A DNA stretch of 64,000 bases, taken from contig NC_134028.1 in NCBI RefSeq assembly GCF_964204645.1, forward strand, positions 12,877,001 through 12,941,000. The letters run 5' to 3'. Position 1 is the stretch's first letter. The number at the start of each line of letters is the position of its first letter. Positions 11,396 through 21,803 of the stretch are shown here, piece by piece. The position numbers were made by a program, and so were the translations under genes. Source of the stretch: Tubulanus polymorphus (lineage: Eukaryota > Nemertea > Palaeonemertea > Tubulaniformes > Tubulanidae). Below the pieces are notes generated by a model. That model worked only from the letters and a program-made list of their open reading frames with translations, did not search any database and was not told where the DNA came from.

Positions 11396-11533
11396 TTACA
11401 GTTATATTCAGAACAGTTAACAAAAGCAAAGAAATTTATTGAATTATGGAATAATGATCCAAATAATGAACAATACGTTGAGGAATTTGATGTCAAGGAA
11501 TCGAAACAATTTATCAAAAGCAGCGAGGAGTGA
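11282..11533 (+). CDS. Chimeric small protein: POLB zinc finger fused to HNH-gene tail
   Basis: The first 38 residues equal the POLB N-terminus and contain one C2H2 finger (C-x2-C-x11-H-x5-H). The rest (LQLYSEQLTKAKKFIELWNN onwards) matches the C-terminal tail of the HNH endonuclease that follows, including QYVEEFDVK. The coding start lies in the terminal repeat, so this end carries a copy of the polymerase start that runs into a duplicated HNH tail. It may be a junction by-product or a real 83-residue DNA-binding protein. The frame is open and keeps the POLB-class upstream motif. Confidence 0.5.
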   Translation: MEANKYYCRTCNINVDKSQKARHNKTKTHLENKLKLEYLQLYSEQLTKAKKFIELWNNDPNNEQYVEEFDVKESKQFIKSSEE

Positions 11534-11610
11534 AAAAGGATGAAGTTGGTCGAAGAAATGGAAGAGGATTCTAAAATATTAACCAATTTAGTAAAAAATA
11601 CATATAATAA

Positions 11611-12287
11611 ATGGAACCAGAACAACCGCAAATTATTAATATTACAAATAACACTGGCGTTATAAACATATACTACAAGAAGTGTTCTAAATGTGAATTA
11701 GATAAATCATTAACAGAATTTAGTAAGCGTAAGATTAGCAAAGATGGTTTTCAATATTGCTGTAAAACTTGTACTAAACTATATACCAAACAATATCGAG
11801 ATAAGATAATATAGAACATTATAATTATTATATGGCAGAATATATGAGAGAACGATATCAAACAGATCTTAATTTTAGATTAAAACGATGTTTACGGTCT
11901 AGATTAACACAATTATTCAACAAAGAAACACATTCAGAAACACTATCTAATCTATTGGGTTGTTCAGATGAATTCTTAAAATCATGGATAATATATCAAT
12001 TCGACGATAAAATGAATATAGATAATTATGGGGATTATTACCATATTGATCATACGTTACCGATTTCTAAATTTAACATGAATGATGAATACAATAAAAA
12101 ACTTATTTCGAATTGGAAGAATTTAAGACCTTTAGAAAATAAGGAAAACATAATTAAATCTAATAAACTAGATTTACAGTTATATTTAGATCAACTGGAT
12201 AAAGCAAAGACATTTGTTGATCAATGGAACAATAATCCAAATAATGAACGATACGTTGAGGAATTTATTATCGAGAATCCGAAATGA
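11611..12287 (+). pseudogene. HNH endonuclease of E1, frameshifted
   Basis: The zinc-ribbon half (CSKCELDKSL, CCKTCTK) ends at 11814 after a two-base gain near 11805. The second frame (11832-12287) carries the HNH core YYHIDHTLPISKF, NLRPLEN and NIIKSNK. The intact family member is described at 56091-56765. It lies next to the left terminus and upstream of the 12559 gene on the same strand. Confidence 0.85.
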
Positions 12288-12558
12288 CTTATCTGGACAG
12301 TTATAATTACTGCTCCTAATAGATAGACAATAGTAGTGAGATAATCTAAATCCTAATTTAAATAAAAAGTATTAAAAATTACATATCTTCAACTAGCTAG
12401 TATTAGTTATTGTTCTTTTTAATACTTTCTTTTCAAAAAGAATACTTTATATCACAATAAAAAATACTAAAAAAACAATAACTAATACTAAAATTCTTTA
12501 CCTGGTATCATTTGAAGAATATTTATAATATTTTTTTTGCTTTTTTCCTCTAATATAA
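12288..12558. promoter_or_regulatory. Intergenic region with inverted repeats
   Basis: This AT-rich spacer has TATTAGTTATTGTT and its inverted partner AACAATAACTAATA, plus CTTTTCAAAAAG. Related but rearranged versions lie at 55788-56090 and 63030-63347, always between the HNH gene and the next gene. It ends in a T-rich stretch followed by TATAAATG, resembling the late-class start motif. Confidence 0.4.
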
Positions 12559-13167
12559 ATGTCAAAGAAATCGAGTAAGAATAATATTGATATTGAAAAA
12601 ACATTAGATGATTTGGGCATTAGTGATAATAAGGATATTCCAACCAAAATTGAAAATAATATTCAAGTTAATTGTAATATAGATTATGAATACTATTTAT
12701 ATTGTAAGCATCATCTTGAACTATTGATTGCTGGAGGGAAATCTAAGGATTTCTTGGGAAAAATAATAACTTTTCAAGAATTAGATGCTATGAAACCAGA
12801 TAAAGTAATAAAATATTTTAAGATTTATGAAGAGGCAAGATTAGCTAAAATAAATGATTCTATTTCGAATGGTATTGTCAAATGTTATTCTAAGTTATGT
12901 AACCAGTTAATACCAATTAATGATGGAAATAAATTATATAGTGATTTGAAAAATGACTACTTAGTTATGACTGAATTACAAAAATGGGTTGGTTATGCTT
13001 CATTTCAATTAGGATCGGTTATGACATTAATTTCTACTGGTGTCATAACATTTTCGAACATCAAGCCTATGGAATATAAATCAGGTAAGAACGAAACAGA
13101 TGTACTACAACCAAACGTCGAAACAGAAAATGAATCGGAACAAAAATTAACTAAAATAAATAAGTGA
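12559..13167 (+). CDS. Conserved Polinton protein of unknown function (E1)
   Basis: 202 residues, open throughout. A polar N-terminus (SSKNNIDIEKTLDDLGISDN) is followed by a conserved middle (DYEYYLYCKHHLELLIAGGKSKDFL). A hydrophobic segment (FQLGSVMTLISTGVITF, about residues 150-167) could be a membrane anchor. I do not recognise the family outside this element group. It precedes the one-TM gene, with which its end overlaps in E3. Related copies are at 55185-55787 and 63348-63963. Confidence 0.7.
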   Translation: MSKKSSKNNIDIEKTLDDLGISDNKDIPTKIENNIQVNCNIDYEYYLYCKHHLELLIAGGKSKDFLGKIITFQELDAMKPDKVIKYFKIYEEARLAKINDSISNGIVKCYSKLCNQLIPINDGNKLYSDLKNDYLVMTELQKWVGYASFQLGSVMTLISTGVITFSNIKPMEYKSGKNETDVLQPNVETENESEQKLTKINK

Positions 13168-13519
13168 TACCGTTAAGAAAAAGGCTAGATCCGAGAAACA
13201 TATTAAATGGGCAAGAGAATTAGGTAAAAGATCTTCAGAATTAAAAAAAGCTAAGAAAAAGAAATTAACCGATATAAATGAATTATCTGATATTGATTCA
13301 AATAATAATCCATCTGATTCTTCTAATGCTGGAAGTAATTATAAATTATATATTACAATTGGATTAGTAACAGTTATTATATTATCTGGTGTAATATATA
13401 AATCAAAATTCAAATCTGATGATAAATATGATTCCAATGACAGTAAACCTATCATACCAGAAAATAAGTCAAATGATAAAGTCATTGAAAATAAATCTAA
13501 ATTATTATTAATGGATTAA
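13160..13519 (+). pseudogene. One-TM basic protein of E1, start codon lost
   Basis: The sequence matches the 127-residue gene at 54809-55192, but the start ATG has become ATA at 13160-13162. A lysine-rich N-terminal region (KWARELGKRSSELKKAKKKK), one transmembrane segment (LYITIGLVTVIILSGVIY) and an acidic, lysine-rich tail are retained. The frame is otherwise open to the stop at 13517-13519. A downstream start could still give a shorter product. Function unknown. Confidence 0.65.
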
Positions 13520-13525
13520 AATAAG

Positions 13526-14320
13526 ATGAAAAAAGAACAATATTTAAGAGATTTATATTATAACCCAGAGAGTGAAGTATCATATTCTAACGTTTCAGAA
13601 TTATGGAATAAAATTAGATCTGATAATGAAAATGGTAATATAAAATATAGTGAATTAAAATCATGGTTACAAAATCAACCAACATATCAAATCCACAAGA
13701 AAATGAATAAAACTTATTTAACAAGAAAAGTTATGGTTTCATATATCGATCAACAATGGCAAGCAGATTTAATTGACATGAAGAACTTAGAGGAATACAA
13801 CAAAGGATATTTCTGGATATTAAATGTTATAGATATATTCAGTAGATACGCATGGTCAATTCCAATCAAAAATAAAACTGGTATAGAAGTAACAAATGCT
13901 TTTAAATCTATATTTAAAGAAGCTATTCCAGATAAGATACAATTTGATGAAGGTAAGGAATTTTATAACAAACATTTCAAAAAACTATTATCTGATAACG
14001 ATGTAGACTATTTTTCAATACACTCAGATAAAAAAGCATCTATTATAGAAAGATTTAATAAAACATTGAAAACTAGAATGTGGAAATACTTTACTGCTAA
14101 TGAAACATATAAATATATCGATGAGTCTATAATTATATTAGATGATTTAGTGAAAGGTTATAATAATTCTAAACATAGTTCTATAAATATGAAACCTATA
14201 CAAGCTAGAAAAGAAGATAATTCAGAAATAGTTTGGAATAATTTATATGAAGCGTTTGTTACACATGATTTCGGTGAACCTAGATTCAAAATTGGACAAC
14301 ACGTAAGAATATCTAACTAA
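13526..14320 (+). CDS. INT: Retrovirus-like integrase catalytic part (E1)
   Basis: 264 residues. The DDE residues are visible: D81 in WQADLIDM, D141 in QFDEGKEF, and E175 in SIIERFNKTLKTRMWK, spaced D-x59-D-x33-E. Polinton integrases insert the linear element with 6-bp target duplications. Here the protein stops at a TAA before its chromodomain, and the next segment is one frame off. E3 has a TAA at the same place, so the stop predates the split of the two copies. Whether the shortened enzyme works is unknown. Confidence 0.9.
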   Translation: MKKEQYLRDLYYNPESEVSYSNVSELWNKIRSDNENGNIKYSELKSWLQNQPTYQIHKKMNKTYLTRKVMVSYIDQQWQADLIDMKNLEEYNKGYFWILNVIDIFSRYAWSIPIKNKTGIEVTNAFKSIFKEAIPDKIQFDEGKEFYNKHFKKLLSDNDVDYFSIHSDKKASIIERFNKTLKTRMWKYFTANETYKYIDESIIILDDLVKGYNNSKHSSINMKPIQARKEDNSEIVWNNLYEAFVTHDFGEPRFKIGQHVRISN

Positions 14321-14325
14321 GAAAA

Positions 14326-14628
14326 ACATTTTATAAAGGTTATACCCCTAATTTTACAGAAGAAATATTCAAGATTAAAAAGATAATATTAACTAAACCT
14401 TTTGTTTATAAACTAGAAGATCTAAAAGATGAAGAAATATCAGGTTATTTCTATGAACAAGAATTATCACTTGTACCAAACCCAGATGAAATAGAATACA
14501 AAATAGAAAAAGTATTGAAAACAAAAACTCTTAAAGGGAAAAAGTATTCTTTGGTGAAATATAAAGGATACGATGATAAATTTAATGAATGGATTTTATC
14601 TAGTAAAATTAAAAGAATAAATGAATAA
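14326..14628 (+). pseudogene. Chromodomain tail of integrase (E1)
   Basis: This segment follows the integrase stop in another frame. It holds the linker TFYKGYTPNFTEEIFKIKK and a chromodomain-like fold (YKIEKVLKTKTLKGKKYSL, then VKYKGYDDKFNEWI), which in Polinton integrases may target methylated histone tails. There is no start codon of its own. Its stop (14626-14628) overlaps the first eight bases of the ATPase gene. Confidence 0.75.
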
Positions 14629-15238
14629 AGATTTATTTTTATTTATATTTGAACCGCATAATATGTTAGTTACTGGTGTAACCAATTGTGGTAAAACACA
14701 TTTCATATTTGATTTGTTAGAAACTATTTATAAGAATCATTTTGATAATATAATATTATTCTGTCCTACTTATGAAATGAATAAAACATATAACAGAGAT
14801 ATAGTTAAGATAAAAAAGTTTATTATATTAAATCCTAAAACAGTAAAAGAAAATTTAGATAATTGTATTAAAATAGCAATTGATATTTATAAAGGATCAA
14901 ATACATTATTCATTGTAGATGATTGCGCAAATTTACATGATTCAAAAGTTAGAGGAAGTGAGTTATGTTATTTAGCTTTCTCTGGGAGACATTTCGGGAT
15001 AACAACATGGGATTTAAATCAAAAATATAATTCAATTGTTAAAGACTTTAGAGAAAACATTAGATTTCTAGTTTTATTTTATAACAAAAATAAAAAATCT
15101 ATGCAACAATCATTGGAAGAAAATCAAATTATACCTACTGAATTACATGATGAATATATGAATAAATTAAAGAATAATAAAGGTTCAAAATTATTACTGA
15201 GACTACAATTTCCCTATGAATATAAATTTATAAAATAA
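14621..15238 (+). CDS. ATP: FtsK/HerA-type genome-packaging ATPase (E1)
   Basis: 205 residues and fully open. Walker A is GVTNCGKT at residues 19-26. Walker B is TLFIVDD at residues 95-101. A conserved SGRHFGITTW follows, as in A32-like packaging ATPases of Polintons and related viruses. It would drive DNA into capsids. The start overlaps the chromodomain stop by eight bases. Compared with E3 it has two extra residues near the start (LF repeated). It is the last plus-strand gene of the left half. Confidence 0.92.
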   Translation: MNKDLFLFIFEPHNMLVTGVTNCGKTHFIFDLLETIYKNHFDNIILFCPTYEMNKTYNRDIVKIKKFIILNPKTVKENLDNCIKIAIDIYKGSNTLFIVDDCANLHDSKVRGSELCYLAFSGRHFGITTWDLNQKYNSIVKDFRENIRFLVLFYNKNKKSMQQSLEENQIIPTELHDEYMNKLKNNKGSKLLLRLQFPYEYKFIK

Positions 15239-15255
15239 CTATTTGTATGACTATG

Positions 15256-15346
15256 TATTAGATACCCTAATACCTGATACCCCATTAGATACCCTAATAC
15301 CTGATACCCTTATACCTGATACCCTATTAGATACCTTAAATACTTA
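15256..15346. repeat. Minisatellite at the convergent gene junction (E1)
   Basis: Tandem variants of the units GATACCCTAATACCT and GATACCCTATTA make up this stretch between the ATPase (+) and zinc-finger gene (-) ends. The same minisatellite occurs at this position in E3 (53021-53105) and E2 (61044-61136). It is followed by a C- and T-rich stretch (AAAACCCCCTTTTTT). Confidence 0.85.
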
Positions 15347-15424
15347 AAACCCCCTTTTTTATTTACTATTATTTTATACAATTTTCAACTAATATTATTA
15401 TTTGAGTTAAATATAATTAATATC

Positions 15425-16231
15425 TTAATCACTTTCACTATCACTCTCCAATTCACTATCAGACCCTAACAATTTATTCAAATGCTCTACCGAATCTACA
15501 TCAATAGTTGTTTTATTTTTATACTTATTCTTCGCCTTTTTTACCGCATCATCAATAGTTGTTTCATTGTTATGCTTATTCATCCAATCAAAGTTATCAT
15601 TATTTTCTACTTTATGTTTCATAGAATCTTTATTAGTGTTTGCTCCTAATATTTCATTTACAGTGTTTGATTCTAATATTTCATTAGCATCGGTTAGATC
15701 TAATTCATCTTTATTAGGTGTTGCTAATAATAAATCTTTATATAATTCTTTACCATTTACTTTTTGATTTGAAACAAACTTTGTAACATATCTAAATGGG
15801 TGTTCTATAAATTCTTTTTTGCCAACACGTTCTATAACATTATTTATATGTACCTTTGTATTCATATGTTTATTCCAATTTGATGGAGCGTTTGAAAATT
15901 CACCTTTACAATAATCACAATAATTTCTATTTTTACTAACATTTAATATTATTGCATTATTATATGTAGAAGGTATTACATTATTAGATGTAGTAGGTAT
16001 TACTGTAGTAGGTATTACTGTAGAAGGTATTACATTATTATCAATTACATTACTTAAATTATCAACAACTTCACTTTTATTATTATCGATTTCTATTAGT
16101 TTAGTTTTATAAATTTTGAAAATAGGATCAAATATCAAAGCTATATTACAAGGTATTACATAATATAAACCATCATTATTTTCATGTGTATCGATGTATG
16201 GAATATGTTTATATACTTTACCTCCTTCCAT
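15425..16231 (-). CDS. C2H2 zinc-finger protein with VIPST repeats (E1)
   Basis: 268 residues, open. The conserved N-terminus (MEGGKVYKHIPYIDTHENN) is followed by a short run of VIPST/VIPTT repeats. A U1-like C2H2 finger comes next (CDYCKGEF...NWNKHMNTKVH, C-x2-C-x13-H-x5-H). After NEILGANTNK repeats, the tail ends acidic (SDSELESDSESD). A nucleic-acid binding or packaging role is a guess. It lies 32 bp downstream of the major capsid gene and its start has the AATAAA...TATAATAAATG-class motif in E3. Confidence 0.75.
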   Translation of the reverse strand: MEGGKVYKHIPYIDTHENNDGLYYVIPCNIALIFDPIFKIYKTKLIEIDNNKSEVVDNLSNVIDNNVIPSTVIPTTVIPTTSNNVIPSTYNNAIILNVSKNRNYCDYCKGEFSNAPSNWNKHMNTKVHINNVIERVGKKEFIEHPFRYVTKFVSNQKVNGKELYKDLLLATPNKDELDLTDANEILESNTVNEILGANTNKDSMKHKVENNDNFDWMNKHNNETTIDDAVKKAKNKYKNKTTIDVDSVEHLNKLLGSDSELESDSESD

Positions 16232-16263
16232 TTATTATATATATTTTTATTAAAGTTAAAATT

Positions 16264-17511
16264 TTAATACATAACACTATCTAATTGTGAATTTACAATA
16301 TTTAATTGCGCGTCAGATATAATATAAATATGCATTTTAAAATTTTTGATTCCTTTATTCTTTGTCATGAATAATTGTATTCCATCTTTAGTGTTTTGTA
16401 GTTTTTTTCCAGAACCATGTAATGAATTATCCTCTGTTGTTCTAAAATCTAACCATAATGCATATTTATTACCGGTATAATAATCAATTTGATTAATATT
16501 ACAATTTTCAGATGATTTTACTTTTTCATTCATAAAATGTTTTCTAATTTCTGGCCATTGATCAATCATTCTCATTCCTTGACAAAATATTTTATTTGCT
16601 ATTCCTTCGATAGTTATTTCTACTTTTGTTATTTCAGGATTATAATAATTATCAACATTTATTGCGCCATTAGTATATGTTGCAATGGTAAAAAATATTA
16701 ATATGCCTTTAATAGATCTTCTTGGGAAGTTAATATTCTCATTAATTATTTCATCATTTGCATTAATAGTTACGGTTTTGAATTTATCAATATAATCATA
16801 TAATAATGAAAATCCTTGATTGTATTTAGTTTGAATTAAACTTGAAATATTTTCATCAGTTACTGTATCATATTCTTAACATATATTCGATAATTTATAA
16901 CTCATATCTTTAACAACGCTAGATAATACAATTTCATTTACAGGAGCAAATGTTATTTCGAATATAACGTCTTCTTGAATTGCGTATTTATATAAAGGTG
17001 CATTATTATTTATCAATTCAAAGTCTAATGGAATTTTATATTTGCTTCCATAAATCTTTTTTATCAAATTATCTACAGCATTAGTTACTACTGCATTATT
17101 GGCTTCAGATCTTAATTTATTTTGGTTTTCTGATTGGATGCCTTGAAATATCATATTATTTCTATTTTCTTTAGTTAACCATAAATCTTTATAATGCATA
17201 AATAAATTATAATCATCTAATGAGAAAACTGTTTCTGGACCAATCTTTATTGTTAACTTTTTAATCAAATATCTTCCAACATTATCAACAACATAATTAT
17301 TATTATTACCGGTTACTTTTATATCGGCCGATAAATGAATACTATTTGGAACATAAAAAGTATTTTGTGTTAATCGAGGGATTCTAACGTATAAAGTTTC
17401 ATCGGGATTAATATTTGAAGGGTTATTAGTAATTATATGATGTGATCTTTCTGCTTTAATAGCATTAGATATTCTATGATTCTTAGAAGGATTGATATAA
17501 CTCCCACTCAT
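16264..17511 (-). pseudogene. MCP: Major capsid protein of E1, one nonsense codon
   Basis: The sequence covers the full 415-residue hexon-like double jelly-roll capsid gene. A TTA to TAA change at about 16873-16875 stops it after KLSNIC. Downstream the same frame is open to 16264. It contains YALWLDFRTTEDNSLHGSGK and GIQLFMTK, characteristic of Polinton/adintovirus hexons. Only this substitution separates it from an open gene. It follows the late-class start motif with T-run and TTAAATAAATG. Confidence 0.9.
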
Positions 17512-17580
17512 TTATTTAACAAAAAAATTAATTATTTATTTTTGATCATGGTTACTTGATATTTTTTGATATCATATTTA

Positions 17581-17756
17581 CTAACCCAAAATAATAGCAC
17601 TTACAACTGTAATTAAAAATAAAATGATATGTTCAGCAGCAAAGTTAATTATGTTTCCTGCAGATTTCAATATAAAACCAACAATTGATGCAATAACTCC
17701 TGGCAATGCTGCAGCAGATTTCTTTGATAGTTCCCATAAATATTTTGCTAATTTTT
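17581..17756 (-). pseudogene. C-terminal piece of the long coiled-coil/membrane protein (E1)
   Basis: It encodes the hydrophobic end (KYLWELSKKSAAALPGVIAS, then HIILFLITVVSAII) of the gene whose front lies at 21943-23219. A foreign element at 17757-21939 separates the two. A one-base loss changes the last residues and ends the frame at 17581-17583, slightly before the E3 stop. Confidence 0.85.
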
Positions 17757-18685
17757 AGGCCAGCCGTAGGCTGAGCCTATTACTATACAAATGGAGCGAA
17801 TTTAAATAACATGGTTTCCACACAAAAGGCTCTTTTGCTTGCCAAGTGAGGGCATATTCGAACAAATCACGTATTTAAGCGTAATCCATTCTCGGAATCG
17901 TAGCGAGCAGAATTTTGAAATAGGCTTTCATAAAAATGTTTTCTGCATTTTTCACGAAAGTAAAATCGGGAAAATTTCAATTTTTATCAGCCAATCAGGA
18001 AGTTGTGTCTTCCCTGTGATTGGTTTATCTAAAAATATCAGCAGCTGTTCACGTGAATTATCGTGATTTCATTACTGGCGCTTTTGCGCATGACGTCATG
18101 TATCAACACGCGACAATACTTCCGCGTTCGCTACGTGTTCGCTGATTGGCCCATTTACTGGGAAATTCCACAGAAGCCTAATGTGGTTTGTTACAAGCGC
18201 TGTGATTGGCCCGACCCGATTCTGGCACGGCTTTAGCTTAGTGGGTTCGAATCCCTTGACGGGAGAAGATGATGGATCCTATCGATGCTATCAACAAATA
18301 AGTTTCCCGGTTGGGCAGCTGCGTATATCTACCGAAAGTGTTGCGGTTCGATATTTCGAGGTTTCTTTGAATTTTGGAGTGATATTGAAATCCGGTAAAC
18401 ACCGGCGGTAGATTGTGAAAACCCATTGCTTGATATTTGTATTACTTAATCAACGAAAAGCGTCGGGGCCGCGCCAGGAGTTTTCGCGATTCAAGTAGCT
18501 CAATATCCTACTTCTTCGTGTTCGTCCACCTCCGCAATTTTCACTCCGCCGATCTCTGACACGGCTCTGTCGCCGTCGGCGCTGTAATTGCACTATTCGT
18601 ACCACCAAAATTTTTTATTTCTATATCAGGGAGGTCTGGAGAAAAAAAAAGTCAAAATTTGGATATCACATAGGCCTGATTTCAT

Positions 18686-19971
18686 GCAAAAGGTAGAAAG
18701 TTTCTAATGTCCGATCGACAGTACCGGTAGCGCCGCTACTTAGCAATAATAAGAACTAATGTTATTGACGATGTTTTGTTAAGTGGAAAGACGCCGAGTA
18801 CCAGTATATATCCGATAGGTTCGAATCCCCAATTTCTTCGGGATGATTTGATTTTAAAATAGCGATCGTTTTAATAGATTTGGTGTACCTTATTAAACTT
18901 ACCCACCGTCAACACACCTGCCGGATGTGAAACAGGGGACGTCCTATTCCAATGACGCTAAAGATTTTGTGTGAATTTTATGGTACTGTAACGGCGGTAT
19001 GAATTAAATTCAGCTTAGACTGAGAGTAAAGTATTTTAAGGCAAACTCTAATGGGCTAACTGCACATCGTCGAAAGACTTCTCATCCATCGATACTTGAT
19101 AAAAATGAAATAAAACATCTAGTTCCAATTATCTCATGTAAGCATAACATTTATTTTGAAAATCTCAACCATACATCAAAACATTTTAAAGCCTTCTATA
19201 TCAAATGCAATCTTTTGCTAACATAAACAATAGACAAATGGCCATATCTCTATCATATTAATTATATCACGAATGCTAAATATTGCGATATTAATTGAAA
19301 TCGTTCAACCAACAAATGAATTTAGTTAATAATATCATCACAAACCATTCATATCCTTGGCAAAGGACTTATAAGCTTTTAGAATATCCAAACAGGAAAA
19401 CTTGAGTCTCATTTCTATGCGAGTAGAAATACATAATCATTATCTTTGCATTATATATAACATCCATATCTGTGCATTATATATATGTTTATAATGTCAT
19501 ATCTCTTAATAATAATCAATCCAATAATTAGATTAATAATACTAATTTATTTATAAATTAATAATTGGTAATTAAACTATCAACTCTGCTATAATTGAGT
19601 TACACATGAGGTAAAAAAATTATGACATAAAAACTCCTGTCAGAGTAATAGAAGTAACTGTCTAATACATGAAATAACACATTTTATACAATGAACTGAG
19701 CTCTGAATCTGATGAAAATATTCAATCTGAGATCTTACGAATGATGTTATTTTAGCCCTCTACTTCTGAAAACTGAATAGCGCGCTGTGAACTTCAACTT
19801 CAAAACAAATTTGTTGAACAGCAGTGTATCGAAAAACTGTACGTACAGTGTACCGCGAACTGAACGCGGCGTCTTCTCACTTTAGAAAATTATCGACTTG
19901 ACAGATTAGTTCGATTTTCGACCGCAGCGGCGCTATACGACATTGGACAAAAGAAACTTTCTACCTTTTGC
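18686..19971. mobile_element. Mutator-like non-autonomous DNA transposon
   Basis: Terminal inverted repeats begin GCAAAAGGTAGAAAGTTTCT and extend about 55 bp imperfectly. It is flanked by a perfect 10-bp duplication, CTGATTTCAT (18676-18685 and 19972-19981). The empty site is seen at about 35614-35626 in copy 2. At 1286 bp it has no coding region. A 9-11 bp duplication suggests a Mutator-like source. Confidence 0.8.
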
Positions 19972-20534
19972 CTGATTTCATCGAATAAGTCGACCATGGT
20001 CGTTACGTTTCCGTACTAATTACCACCTAAAACCGTCTCAACAATTTTGTCACAACCAACATTTCGTTTACAGAAATCAGGTGTTCACGTGAACCCGCGG
20101 TATCGTCTATTGTTTTACTTCCGGGTTTTATTTTAAGATTTAAAATCGTATTTCAAGATCGATTTCTATGAAATCTTTAGTTGATTTGGTGTTTGGGAGG
20201 AATTTATATTTGCTCTACAGAAAATTCATCCTTGACAATTGCGCAAGGTTCGCAAAAAATTGCTTTTCCCAAATCGAGTGTATGAACTTGATATGCTAAT
20301 TAGCCATGTGCTCGAATTGCAAATTCAATCAAATTTTATTCTGCCAAAAAAATGTTAAATCCAATTCGCTTTCCGAGAGTTAATGGTATGCTGCATGGAA
20401 CAAAGTTGTTTTGAGATGGGTCTTGAAGCTATTGAGTCGAGAGATAACCATCTAGATAGTTCGTAAGAGTTCCAAAGATTTGAAGACGCTTCAAGGTAAT
20501 GTCTTGATATCTGGTTTATACGTGTATCTACCCT

Positions 20535-21032
20535 TGTCTGTCACACATGCTCTTCGTGCGACGTTTTGGTCCGTAGTTTCGTTAATAATCGGTTGATCTG
20601 TAAATATTATGCATCAATTTGTTCAGTAAGGAATTTGCATTCAGAAATAAATCATGAACTGGCAGAAATTTGTTTGTGTTTTCTTCTATCAGCAATAGTT
20701 TACCTAGCATACGCTCGCGTAATGCTGAAAAACGGCTTTCATGGCCCGTCACGTGGCGCCACCTACTGTATTTTGATATGCTAATGAGCAGGTGATGACG
20801 TCACTGTAACGTTTCCGAGCGTCCGCGGAGCGTATTTTTCAGCATTACGCGAGCGTATGCTGAGTAAACTATCGCTCATAAATGAAAACAAAAACAACTT
20901 AAGTGAAAATTGTTGTTTATTTCTGAATGCAAATTCCTCACTGAACAAATTGATGCATAATAAAGGTAGATAAACCGATTATTAACGAAATTACGGACCA
21001 AAACGTCGCACGGAGAGTAGGTGTGACACAGT
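20535..21032. mobile_element. Foldback element, 498 bp
   Basis: Long inverted arms start CTGTCACAC / GTGTGACACAG and share GTGCGACGTTTTGGTCCGTA and TTCGTTAATAATCGG. An inner inverted pair holds AGCATACGCTCGCGTAATGC. It is absent from copy 2, where the empty site reads CCCTAGACAC at 36181-36190. The target duplication may be TA with one side mutated. Confidence 0.7.
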
Positions 21033-21495
21033 AGACACATCTTCAGGCCAAAAACTGGCCCTGTCAGATTCAAGATGGCCGACTGGCAGCCATTGTTGTT
21101 CGCCAAAATCAGCACTTTTTACACATTTTAGAACTTTTTGAGGGAAATTTTGAAGACACTTTTATCAATAACCTTGATAGTTCGTATATATTTGTATCCC
21201 CCAAGGGCCCATCGGCATGAGAAAAATTGGGTCGATCGGACTCAAGATGGCCGTCCTGTGACCTTTTTTGTTCCCAAAAATGTTAATTTTGGCCTGAATT
21301 CTGAGTCCTGTAGCTTTCTAATGGTGTGCAATTTTTCATTGCAATTTGTAATGGGTATTCTTTGGAAAGGGATCTTTTATATCCGAGAGGGTATTTTTGA
21401 CCAGGCAATTATGACGTAATTGGCGGCCATCTTGGGGTCATCAGTACTCATTCGTAGGTGGAAAAAAAGTTTTGCCACATCATTTTGATACTTTA

Positions 21496-21803
21496 GCATA
21501 TTTTGCTACCATAATTAATTGGAAAGTCGTAGCTCATGACATGTTCTATGATTGAGGTGAGTTTCAAGCTCATTGGTTTTTGTTTATGGCCACCAGGGGG
21601 CGTTGAACAATACAATAACTTAGTATTTCTATATTACATTCGTACCTATGCATATTTTGCTACCACAATCAATTGGAAAGTTGTAGCTCATGACATGGTC
21701 TATGATCTTGGTGAGTTTCAAGCTCATTGGTTTTTGTATATGGCCACCAGGGGCGTTGAACAATACAATAACTTAGTATTTCTATATTACATTCGTTCCT
21801 GTT
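21496..21803 (+). repeat. Two ~154-bp core tandem repeats with CTCF-like motif
   Basis: Units begin GCATATTTTGCTACC at 21496 and 21650 and differ at a few positions. Each contains TGGCCACCAGGGG(G)CGTTG. The first matches the vertebrate CTCF core closely and the second lacks one G. The same pair occurs in copy 2 at about 36646-36953. Confidence 0.8.

Noticed and set aside
15240-15350. CRISPR-like array
   Set aside because: Units are short, contiguous and degenerate, with no spacers. This is a minisatellite in animal DNA.
18215-18275. tRNA-like A and B boxes (TAGCTTAGTGG, GGTTCGAATCC) suggesting a tRNA or SINE
   Set aside because: The two boxes are directly adjacent instead of 30-40 bp apart, and no cloverleaf or 3' tail can be drawn. 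Probably part of the foreign element, or a decayed SINE at most.
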